The notes under the pieces were generated by a model that had not been told where the DNA came from, ran no database searches, and saw only the letters and a program-made list of their open reading frames with translations. From the NCBI RefSeq assembly GCF_035582795.1, contig NC_134371.1, positions 51,253,001-51,317,000 on the forward strand: a stretch of 64,000 bases of DNA. The letters run 5' to 3'. Made by a program: the position numbers and the translations under genes. Positions 28,901-37,421 of this stretch are shown in pieces (position 1 is the stretch's first letter; every line of letters begins with the position of its first letter). This stretch comes from Mycteria americana. Its lineage: Eukaryota > Chordata > Aves > Ciconiiformes > Ciconiidae.

Positions 28901-31168
28901 ACAAAAGTGGATACAGAAGTTGGGAAAGAGTGCACAAAATACAATACGCTGTTTAGAAGTCATGTGAAGGAAACTGCAGGAAGAAAGGTTATACAGCTCC
29001 TGAACAAATGTCAGAGCCTGCACTGTCTCTGCTGTTTTAAAGAGGGAAAAAAACCCCCATGCCTTTGCTGTACATCAAGAGCTTATATCATGCCAAGGAC
29101 CACAAATGCATAGAAAAAGTTTTTCTTGCCAGAGATGCTTCAAATTCTCTGAGCTACCTGGGCACTGCTAAGTCACCAACTAGCTACAAAACTATTAACT
29201 TACATCTTGATTCTTGAAAGGGCTCTGAAAAGGGAACATCTGGGTTTTTTATACTCACTATGGATATAATAGGGACTTTTTGCTCAGTTCTGCCCAAAAT
29301 TACACTGATATTTCTCCTCTGCCAATGAAGTTAAAGTCCCTAGAGGTAAAAGTATCTATGCATTTCTAAGTACTTAATGATCTCTTCCTAGTAAATCTTA
29401 GGGCCATTACATCGTCTGCACCATTCCCCATATCACCCTGCCTTTGATCCTTTCCAATTTAAAAAAGTAGAATTTTCTCGGCTTCCTTCCATAGCTTCTC
29501 ATCTCAATTTAGTGAGTAGTGGGTAAGCCCTCCTCCATCCCACTTCTTTCAGTTAGTGTCCTCTAGGGATTTACCTTCAAAGTTTTTATTTTAATCTGTT
29601 TATTGCTTTTAAGGACATCCCCTTTACTCATACAAATTCAATCCCCAATTGTACAGCAGCAGTTTAAATGTCACATGCCCCAAACTAAACCCATCCTCTA
29701 CCTTTTCAGTTGCTCCTTTCTGTCCCCTTTTTTCTGCCCCCCAAACCAGACACAGAATGTTGCCATCTTTTCTGAAACACACTTTTTTCTTTGTTGTATT
29801 GAAATCTGTACAGATCTGTAGGATACGTGCGTTTGGAAAGTAACACATTAGCCTGCTGTTACGCAATGGCAGGAGGGTTTCATATTTCCTGGAATGAGCA
29901 ATAGACTGTTGTACTGACAGCAATTTCATTTTCCTCCAAATGCTCTTTTATTGCTGTCACCCTCCTCACTTCCCCAGCAAGCCATTCATTTACTGCTGGG
30001 TGCTATAGGAAAAAAACCCGTGGTATATGAGTACAAAAGCACATGTATGCCTCCTAATGATAGAAAAAAACCCCAAGCAAATAATGAGAAACTGGGAGGC
30101 TCAATAATTTTAGTACTGCTTTAACATTAGTACTGCTTGGCACAAAATCATCTGCACAGATCCCTGAAAACTGAGATCTCTGTGCTCATTTTATTAAAAG
30201 CAACACTTGACAAAAATTTGCAGTGCATTCTTTGCTCACCTGTAACTACAAAGAAACCGAGCCAATACAACTTCATTTAGAGCGTCTGGTGGGGGAGCAA
30301 ATCACAGGTAGAGATCTGAGGCAAGTATAAAAACCGACTGGTGGCTTTAACCGTACAAACCTTAGAGACGGGACGTATCTTCCTACTCTACGCTCTCCCT
30401 GCGACCCTGCACGAAAGGAGCTCCCAGGTGCAACTGGGCAAACCGTAAATAACGGGGAGGGCACGGCAGAGGAGGGTGCGGGCAGCGACGGGGCACGTAC
30501 GGCACGCGGGCTGCCAGAGACCCGGGGCCGGCGAGCGCCTCCCCCGCCCCCCGCGCCCCGGCCGGCTGGGCGGGCACCGCTTCCTCCCAGGGCAGCCGGG
30601 CCGGGCCCGGCCTGCGGCCCCGCAGCGAGCCCGCCCGGGCAGGGCAGGGCAGGGCAGGGCAGGGCACGGCTTCCCAGGGGCAGCAGAGGCAGACGCGTGC
30701 CGGCGCATAAATGCGCGCAGGTGTGCGAGCAGGCACGGAGAGCCCGCACGGTGCCCGTCGTGCACACGCATGCACGGGAGAGCCCGCACGGTGCCCGTCG
30801 TGCACACGCATGCACGGGAGGGCAGGCAGGCAGGCAGGCAGGGGTGCCACGCACGGGAGGGACGCGCGCACGGGCGCGTGTGCGCACGGCGGGGCCCGCT
30901 CCCCCCGCCTCACCCTCACCCTCACCTTGATCCGGACGTAGCAGTGGGTGCCCAGGGAGGGGTCGTTGAGGCAGGCGGGGGGGTTCTCCCGCACCACCCA
31001 GCGGAAGGTCTCGCCCGGGCGCCGGCCGATGCTCCAGAGCAGCCGCAGCCCGGCGATGCAGGCGCACACCCCGCAGTAGCTGTACACCAGCGCCCAGAAC
31101 AGCAGCGCCCGGGCGGCCCCCATCACCCGGCGGGCGGGCGGCGGGCACGCAGCGCCGGGTCTCGCCAT
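13735..31168 (-). CDS. EPHX4: EPHX4, epoxide hydrolase 4 (7 coding exons)
   Basis: Alpha/beta-hydrolase of the epoxide hydrolase family, 367 residues (1104 nt including stop; the human protein is 362). Coding exons: 30926-31168, 27947-28032, 24295-24452, 22103-22231, 19938-20041, 18842-18990, 13735-13969; all phases agree. A hydrophobic stretch at residues 16-47 ([20 protein letters not shown]) is the N-terminal membrane anchor. The HGFP oxyanion motif is at 104-107. The nucleophile elbow GHDWGG gives Asp173; Asp311 (GERDAF) and His340 ([10 protein letters not shown]) complete the triad. Lid tyrosines at about 220/221 and 285 (NHYRN) are candidates for epoxide activation. By family, hydrolysis goes through an ester on the Asp. 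The natural substrate of EPHX4 is not established. Every catalytic element is present, so the copy looks functional. Confidence 0.97.
17106..17137. repeat. 16-bp exact tandem duplication, ATF/AP-1-like core
   Basis: Two exact copies of CCAGCTGATGTCATCA at 17106-17121 and 17122-17137, in a GC-rich patch of EPHX4 intron 6. Each contains TGATGTCA, a one-base variant of the CRE palindrome. Confidence 0.75.
17368..17400. repeat. Perfect 13-bp inverted repeat beside CR1
   Basis: AGCAGTAAAGGTC at 17368-17380 is exactly reverse-complementary to 17388-17400, with a 7-nt loop. It abuts the 5' end of the CR1 at about 17406. Confidence 0.85.
17406..17862 (+). mobile_element. CR1 LINE, 3' fragment
   Basis: Reads as the CR1 reverse-transcriptase C-terminus on the plus strand ([20 protein letters not shown], then [18 protein letters not shown], then a stop). 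The 3' UTR follows (GGACTAGATGACCTGTAAAG region) and ends in the octamer-like tail ATTCTATGATTCCATGATTC. Orientation is antisense to EPHX4. The truncated ORF is still open for about 117 codons. Confidence 0.95.
18842..18990 (-). CDS. EPHX4: EPHX4 coding exon 6 (lid)
   Basis: 149 nt. Acceptor TTTGTAG|G, donor TCAG|GTGAGT. Encodes [20 protein letters not shown] through [10 protein letters not shown]; holds the candidate lid Tyr285. Confidence 0.95.
18991..19937 (-). other. EPHX4 intron 5
   Basis: About 0.95 kb. A moderately GC-rich patch lies at about 19210-19420; not assigned to any repeat or gene. Confidence 0.6.
19938..20041 (-). CDS. EPHX4: EPHX4 coding exon 5 (lid)
   Basis: 104 nt. Acceptor TTTCAG|A, donor AAG|GTGAGC. 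Encodes [20 protein letters not shown] and [15 protein letters not shown], the start of the lid region. Confidence 0.95.
20042..22102 (-). other. EPHX4 intron 4
   Basis: 2.1 kb of AT-rich sequence; nothing recognised. Confidence 0.6.
22103..22231 (-). CDS. EPHX4: EPHX4 coding exon 4 (catalytic nucleophile)
   Basis: 129 nt. Acceptor GTGGTAG|G, donor ACAG|GTGAGT. Encodes [18 protein letters not shown] and [14 protein letters not shown]; contains nucleophile Asp173. Confidence 0.97.
22232..24294 (-). other. EPHX4 intron 3
   Basis: 2.1 kb of AT-rich sequence with a short TA/CA-rich microsatellite at about 22758-22812; otherwise nothing recognised. Confidence 0.6.
24295..24452 (-). CDS. EPHX4: EPHX4 coding exon 3
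   Basis: 158 nt. Acceptor TTGTTAG|G, donor CTAG|GTGCGT. Encodes [10 protein letters not shown], then [18 protein letters not shown] and [12 protein letters not shown]. Confidence 0.96.
24453..27946 (-). other. EPHX4 intron 2
   Basis: 3.5 kb of AT-rich sequence; no coding or repeat family recognised. Confidence 0.6.
27947..28032 (-). CDS. EPHX4: EPHX4 coding exon 2 (oxyanion-hole motif)
   Basis: 86 nt. Acceptor TTTTAG|GAT, donor TCTG|GTAAAA. Encodes [20 protein letters not shown] through HGFPEF; the Trp codon is split with exon 3. Confidence 0.96.
30637..30666. repeat. (GGGCA)6 microsatellite
   Basis: Six exact copies of a 5-bp unit within EPHX4 intron 1. Confidence 0.95.
30741..30820. repeat. 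Exact 40-bp tandem duplication
   Basis: Positions 30741-30780 and 30781-30820 are identical. The unit begins AGCCCGCACGGTGCCCGTCG and ends in CACGCATGCACGGGAG. It lies in EPHX4 intron 1, followed directly by a GGCA microsatellite. Confidence 0.97.
30821..30842. repeat. (GGCA)5 microsatellite
   Basis: Five and a half copies of GGCA, directly after the 40-bp duplication. Confidence 0.95.
30926..31168 (-). CDS. EPHX4: EPHX4 coding exon 1 (membrane anchor)
   Basis: 243 nt, 81 codons: [10 protein letters not shown], the hydrophobic anchor, [20 protein letters not shown], then K. Donor AAG|GTGAGG. The frame is open further upstream, but MAR at 31168 matches the family start and length. A second Met at residue 16 is just before the anchor. 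Confidence 0.95.
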
Positions 31169-31570
31169 CGGGCCCCGCCGCCGCCGCCGTCCCCGCCGGC
31201 CGGGAGGGGCTCGGAGCGCCGCCGCCGCCAGGAGCCGCCCGAGCGGAGGCACCGGGAGCGGCGGCGGCGGCGGCGCGCCCGCCCCGCGGCCCCCCGCGGC
31301 CCTCGCCCCGCGCCGCCGCCGGGCACAGCGCCGCGCCGCCCGCCCCGCCCGGCTGCCGCGGCCCCGGCCGCGGGTGTGCCCGAGCGGCGGCCCGGGCTCG
31401 CTAGGCCCCGGGCAGCACTGGGCGGGGGGGCAGGGCGCCGCGGCCGGGGGCGCGCCCATCAGCTCGGCCGCGGGGGGCTCTCCCCCCCAAATATTTCGCG
31501 GTGCAATAAGGAGAAGCCGTCCCTGGAGCACAGGAGCGGGGCTGCCAGCTGCGCGCCCCGGCAGAACGGC

Positions 31571-34500
31571 CAAATACGCCGCAACTCGCTTGAAATGTCA
31601 TTGCGAAGAGTGCGGCTGGGGGACGCGGGACAGCCTCACCTCTGGTGCCTGCCAGAGGTCCTTGCTTTGCCTGCGCTCCGATCACGTACTTGATCGCACG
31701 TAACCTTATTTACGTGGGAAAGGAAGCATATAGGTGTGTGGCTACAATCTAGTGTTTTTCAAGACTGTACCTTCTTTCACTGCTGCTTCACTGTCACCCA
31801 TTTAAAGGCGATTTTGTAAACGTATTACAATTTTAGTTATTACATGCTATTACTATGAATATTTCTTAAAAAGATACACATTTTGAGCTCCAGCACCAAC
31901 ATTTGTAATTTTTTAAATTTAACTTATTCTGGTGGAGATACTCTCTAGAAGAGGAAGTTGGATCATCACTACTATGTTCCAACAGAGTTACTTTGGTACT
32001 GAGATCTCAGCCACCCAAGGCTGACATGAGAAGCTGAACAATTTTAGGCCTGTCCATCACTTGTAAATTGCTCCGTGCACAAGGCAAGGAGTGACGGTCA
32101 CGTATGAGGCCGCAGATGCTGGGATAAGAAGAAAGGCTCCAGTCAGCACCTATCCTGTATTAACCTACTGATAAGCAGGGTAAAGGGTAATTTAGAATCA
32201 GAATGGTTCATGTAACCCCAAATTGTAAGAAAAAGCATAACTATATCAAGCAATTGATTTTACATGTTATAAAAATGCAAGTTATGAAAAATTACAGTTC
32301 AGTAGTTCTGGAAGATACCGAAATGTGGACAGAGCAGTTGCTGACTACAAGAAAAGCAGAGTTGAGCTTGCATGTCAAATCCTGACAAGTCCTGATCCAA
32401 CTCAGCGCACAGCCTGCTCACCTTGATCTAAACCTCCTTGGTCTAAACCCCTTGCTTCTCAGACTAGAGGGTACAGGCAGGTTCGAGACATAGAGGCCAC
32501 GTGAGAGTCACAGCTAAGAACGTAGGCCTGTGTGCAACTGCCTGTCTTTTTTGGGGGGAGGATTTTGCCAAATTTTACTTTAATTTGATGAACACCAACA
32601 TTTTTTCTCGGTCCAGGTGAGTTCGGAGGATTAGAACTTAACTTCCCAGAAATTTTTTTTGCTCTGTCCAGTAGTGCAAGTAGAAGCTGGTACAAAGACA
32701 CCATGCATCTGTTAACTCTAAGATATGTAATTTAATGAGCTATTTTAAAAAAATAAATTGGATAACCATGTATACAGAAGGAATATATACCATTTTTCAC
32801 TATGCGTGGAGCACAGCTTGTAGATAATTTTTGTCTGTAACATACCAAATGCTTTCTCCTACTTGTTCTAAATTCAGACTTACAAATATAGACACTGATG
32901 TTGAATCCTAGTCCCATTGAAGGCAGTGACAGAATTAATGCTGGTTTCAACCAGTTCAAAATTTTTCTTTGTTTTAAAAAATCAAATAAAAAAACTTAAG
33001 CAGCAGAAAGGAACGTTATAAAGAATTGCCCATTACTGCGTTTTCATGCATTTAAAAGTTTAAATAAGATGCAAAACCATTACCTGAATTTATTTTTTAC
33101 TACTAAAGATAACATCTTCAACTAGCTGTAAAAAGCTGCCTACTTCCTCTTGCCAATAAAACAGATAAACATTAGCAACCCACATCAGCTGACAACGCTG
33201 AATCATGCTGTTCACGATCCCTGCTCATTGTCTCAATGTGAGCCCTACAAACAATGTCAGGAGCTTTATCGGGCTGCTGGGGGAAAAGGTGCTGGGCTGT
33301 TTAAGGCTCCTTCCTTCTCTTGGGCAAGGAGAGAAGGAACAACATCAGAAGCTGATGATTCAGTTAGGACACTAACCTCTGCAGACAACAGTAGGATTAT
33401 ATGAATCATGCCTACCAAGCCTCAGCCTTCCGTTCATGCTCAGATTACTCATACCACCAACCCTAGGATTAGCATATAGCTAATTTTTTATGCATCAGAC
33501 TTTGTGCTAATTACCCTTTTTGTAGGGAAGAAGCCTTCGCAGCTTCTCAATATCAGACTAGCTGCAGCAGGATTTTCCCTGAAGTGCACCTCAGTAAACC
33601 AGTGACCCAGTTAGGTAAGTTAGAAAGTTTGGCAGGAGCAAAGCAACTGATGGTGGTGTTTATATCACAGTAGTCATCAAATTCCTCAATAAACCAGTAA
33701 TCAGAATGAATTGGTAGAAAACATCCCCTAAGAAAAATTGGAAAACCAAGGTTGGAAATCCTGGAGTTGACCACAGGCTTCCACTTACCTCTAAAGAAAG
33801 GTTGATGGAAGCCCAGCAACAGCTTAGACACAGCATTCACAAAATGATAGTAGCCATCTAGAATACAACAGGGATCAAAGACGGAACCGTGATGTGCCTT
33901 ACTGTAAGCAGGTATTTGGCCAAGCTATGCCATATTTCTTGTACAAGCTGCAGAGCTAATTTTTTCACAAGAATAGAACTAAGTCTAATTTTAGTTTATA
34001 CATCACTAACTACCTAGGTAGTTTTATGTCAAACTTCTAAATTCTACAAACCTCTTGCCTGTGGAGATTAGCTATGTTGTCTTCAGATACTAGATACAGA
34101 TCCAGTATTAGAGCTGGGAAGAAGATAGTGCTGGGGACCTAGCAGTTCTGGGTGGCTTTCACATGATGAAATTGCTGCACACCCTTCAGCACACCCTGGC
34201 TCAGTGTTTCTGGGCATCTCCACCCATGCTACCTTAGCTGTCTGGTTTGCCAAGGAAGCAGTAGAATTCCTCTTTTATTGAGGAACGCTTTCTTTGTACT
34301 CCAGGACCATGCGGTCTACATGTGTGGCAAACCTGTTTGTACAAGGCAAATACCTTCCACACATTTCCCAGCATCTTGCAGAAGAAAGCTTAGAATCTTC
34401 TATTTGAATAAGAAAAATTGAGAACCTCAACAATTATTTTTTGTCTTCCTTTTATTTTGATTTTTCTCATTTTCTGCTCTAAACTGTTGTTCTAATGGGT

Positions 34501-35900
34501 GCCAAGCCAAACCAACCCAAGGGCAGATTGCCTTATGAGCTTTGACAATGTGCTTTGCCCTCCATGATGTGCCATCTGCCTGCTAATCTTTTGTCAGTTC
34601 AACTAATCCAGTTTCTCTGAGAGACAAAAGAGGACAACTTTGCACATCACTGACTCTGCCTCCGGCCTGACCAACTTTTGCTATCATAGTTGATAGCAAA
34701 AATTTAACATATTCTGTTTATTGGTGACAGAGGAACTTTTAAAAGCTTTTAACTATCTTACCCTTCATTTATGTGTAGATACAATCTACTAGTGTAGACA
34801 CAAATACAAAAATGACACATTAGTGCAGCTGTTTTCACAAATGGTCAAGGTAACTTAATGGCCTAACAGAACTTAGTACACATTTTAACTGTTAGGTAAC
34901 TAACAATACTTAGTCTGTTTAAGCAGCTTTTTGTTTGCAGGCCGTATCTGCACAAATGGTATTCCTGCTTGCTTGAGTGCGGTGACAGCTTTGGGCAAAC
35001 ACAGTCATTATAGGCTTGCTACTCACTTGTGTTTGGAGGCCATCTCCCTTTCCTCTGAACTCAGCCTTCTGTCTGGAGGTAGGAACTGATTATCCTCTTT
35101 AACTGGCTTGTAGGTTGCAAATAAAGGGTTTATCAGATTAGTGTTAGCAGCACTGACATTGTGACTTTAAGTCATCATGACAATATAGAGTCACAAAAGC
35201 TGGAGTTAGTTTTTGAAGGGGCAAGAGCACCAGTTCATACTGTTAGTAATGCACATATGGTTGTATAGAATGGATGAAATGCAGAGAATAAATTCTTGCC
35301 CTTCCCTCCGTCACCTCCTATTTCTAAAGCAAGAGATCTTGTGCTTGCATTAACCCAATCAGAAAGTATGTCCAGATGAGAACAAGGTAGGGAGTCCTAA
35401 GTGTGAACTGTAATATTTTATTGCAGGACAAATAGCTATTAACGATGTATAAACTCTAAATGAAGGCAGGCCTAAATCACTTTTGATGTGGATGTGAAAC
35501 AAGACATCCTAACAGCACCACGTTACATTATGACCCATCTTTCACCCCAAATCCCCTTCGTAGCCAAGTACTCACATCTGCCAAACTGTACACTTGAGCA
35601 TGCATCCAGGCAAGGCTCATGTAAGAGGACTTCCCTAGGCATTTCAAGGGGTGATACCCCAATCTGAGCATTTGTCAATGTACGCTCTTTGTGCTATTGA
35701 ATGAAGTACTACCATTCCAGCAAAGGCAGAAGTAGAAGATACAGAGCAGGATTTTATTTCAGAATTAATTTTTTCTGAACTAGCACTAACTCATCAGCCT
35801 GCTACCTGAAAGACCAGGCTACCATTTTTAGGCATGCTTTAGCTGTCATTTATGAATTTAGATGCAATTTATTTCCTTTTTATAAATAACTGAATTTTCA
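31571..35900. other. EPHX4-BRDT intergenic region
   Basis: AT-rich. No gene, RNA gene or clear repeat recognised apart from a perfect 11-bp inverted repeat at 34676-34701. A 95-codon minus-strand ORF at 33553-33840 has no recognisable family. Confidence 0.6.
34676..34701. repeat. Perfect 11-bp inverted repeat
   Basis: TTTTGCTATCA at 34676-34686 pairs exactly with 34691-34701 across a 4-nt loop. In minus-strand RNA the stem could extend about three more pairs with one G-U. Confidence 0.8.
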
Positions 35901-36040
35901 GATAGTCTTGTCCACTTAGTTTACTTAGTTGGGCGGTCAGTGGCAGACCCTCACCACAACATTGGCAGTGTTACCTTCACTTCCAGCTTTGATCCAGGAA
36001 CTTGATGGACCAGAGCTCTCCATAGGGAGAGAGAGTTTTG

Positions 36041-36395
36041 AGGGGGAGGTTCAACTAGATCAGTGGTCTCCAAAGCAGAGTGTGGGAAGAAAATATTTAA
36101 TACAAACCAGTATTTTTTAAATTACAAAACAAAATAAACATATCTAAGCAAAGTTAAATAAACACTATTTAAAATATTTTTGATTTCTATTTTTGTGTAG
36201 TTTTTATCATGTACATTATATATTAGTACAGTAGAACATGTATATAATTTACATGTTATATGTAAATTTAACATAAATACACATCTTGGGGGTACACACC
36301 TGAAAGTTTTTACTGATGGGGTGCATGATGAAAAAGGTTTGGAGACCACTGAACTGGATTATCTCGAGGGGGCCCCTTCCACCCAACATTTCTGT
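36041..36395 (+). mobile_element. CR1 3' end, split by a hAT insertion
   Basis: The two halves 36041-36060 and 36360-36395 together read as a CR1 3' UTR end (GAGGTTCAACTAGAT, then TATCTCGAGGGGGCCCCTTC and a degenerate ATTTCTGTAAT tail). The break is exactly filled by the hAT element and its target duplication. The 5' limit of the CR1 is uncertain. Confidence 0.7.
36061..36351. mobile_element. Non-autonomous hAT (Charlie-like) transposon, 291 bp
   Basis: Terminal inverted repeats are exact over 14 bp: CAGTGGTCTCCAAA at the left and its reverse complement at the right. CAGTGG-type ends are typical of hAT/Charlie elements. The flanks are an 8-bp target duplication with one mismatch: AACTAGAT at 36053-36060 and AACTGGAT at 36352-36359. 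The interior is AT-rich with no transposase frame, so the element must have been mobilised in trans. Confidence 0.9.
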
Positions 36396-36436
36396 AATAC
36401 ACATTGTGTTTTGGTATTAATTCTATAAAACAATGT

Positions 36437-36442
36437 TTTATT
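36437..36442 (-). terminator. Possible BRDT poly(A) signal
   Basis: AATAAA on the minus strand about 0.9 kb after the BRDT stop. An ATTAAA at about 37216-37221 would give a short 3' UTR instead. The choice is unresolved. Confidence 0.3.
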
Positions 36443-37352
36443 AGTCCTGTACTTAATTTGAGATAGCTGTATGTAATCAACAAGAATGTAGGGTTTTTAC
36501 ACTCTAGTTTCTACTTCAGACAAGTATCCTGACACTAATAAAATCTTGCATTAATCAGAAAGCCTTTCAAACTGGAGCCAGAAGTGGGATGTTTTAGATA
36601 ATTTCTTTCTGTGAAGAACCAGAACCATTTGGCAAACATGCTTGCAGCCTTATCCAAATGTTATGTTAACATAAAATACATTAAACAGAAGATCAACATG
36701 TCTGGGCCTTAAAAGACATGCAAGTATACAGGATTTGCTGCTGAAATTACAGAGTTCCAGGAAATGTGTTTTGGTTTTTTTTTTTTTACGATTACAAATA
36801 ATGTTACACACCCTTTAGAAGTTATCACTGTTAGAGAGGTCTTTTATCACAGCCCAGATTCTGTGCAAGCATGCCATAGTAAAGTGATTGTTTTAATAAC
36901 AATTGCATAATTGACAAGACCTTGGTTTAAAGTAGTTTCTATAGGTGCATATTTAGTATACTGTGACTTAATACAGTCAAACACAAGAATTTGGCTATGC
37001 TCAGGATAACAGATTCTCAAGTGTTTCTGAAAAAAATTGATTTTAAAGAAGTGAGAAAAAAATCAAGAAGTGGATGTTTTCTTATATATATACACACAAC
37101 ATATAAAACTGAAATCAAAAGAACAACCACGTTCCACTGTGTGGTAGACTAGGTTACATACATTGTAAACAAGCAGCAAAAAGATCTTGTGATGCTTCAG
37201 GTGTCAATGAACAAGCTTTTAATACTAAGCATTTTAGAGGAGCTTACATGCTCTTTAAAGTGGTCTTAACATTTAAGCTTGTAACTAGAACATTTTCAAA
37301 GTTGTACAGTTTGTAGTAGTGTTGAAGCTAAGTTCTGTATTAACTACAGCTT

Positions 37353-37421
37353 TCACTCAAGATATTCTTCAAAAGATGCCATAATATCACTCTGCAGATT
37401 CATATCAATTGTACAAGCCAT
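37353..37421 (-). CDS. BRDT: BRDT last coding exon (C-terminal motif)
   Basis: 69 nt including the stop. Acceptor TTGCAG|ATG. Encodes [20 protein letters not shown] then LE. Resembles the C-terminal motif that binds P-TEFb in BRD4 and BRDT. Confidence 0.94.
   Translation of the reverse strand: MACTIDMNLQSDIMASFEEYLE

Larger units (their letters stand above)
28033..30925 (-). other. EPHX4 intron 1
   Basis: 2.9 kb. The 5' (right) 0.5 kb is CpG-island sequence with minisatellites; the rest is AT-rich with nothing recognised. Confidence 0.65.
30450..31570. promoter_or_regulatory. CpG island, EPHX4 promoter, exon 1, intron 1
   Basis: About 1.1 kb of very GC/CpG-rich DNA over EPHX4 exon 1, the start of intron 1 and the upstream region. 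GC-box-like runs occur near 31418-31430. An E2F-like TTTCGCGG lies at about 31494-31501, next to a C-run and a short AT stretch (AAATATTT), about 330 bp before the ATG. No clear TATA box at a standard position. Confidence 0.85.

Noticed and set aside
30383-31573. Long open frames (about 290-405 codons) on both strands over the EPHX4 CpG island
   Set aside because: GC-driven. Only the part coding EPHX4 exon 1 (30926-31168) shows family similarity and a proper donor.
33553-33840. 95-codon minus-strand ORF in the EPHX4-BRDT gap
   Set aside because: No recognisable domain, no flanking splice signals with consistent phase, and no paralogue known to me.
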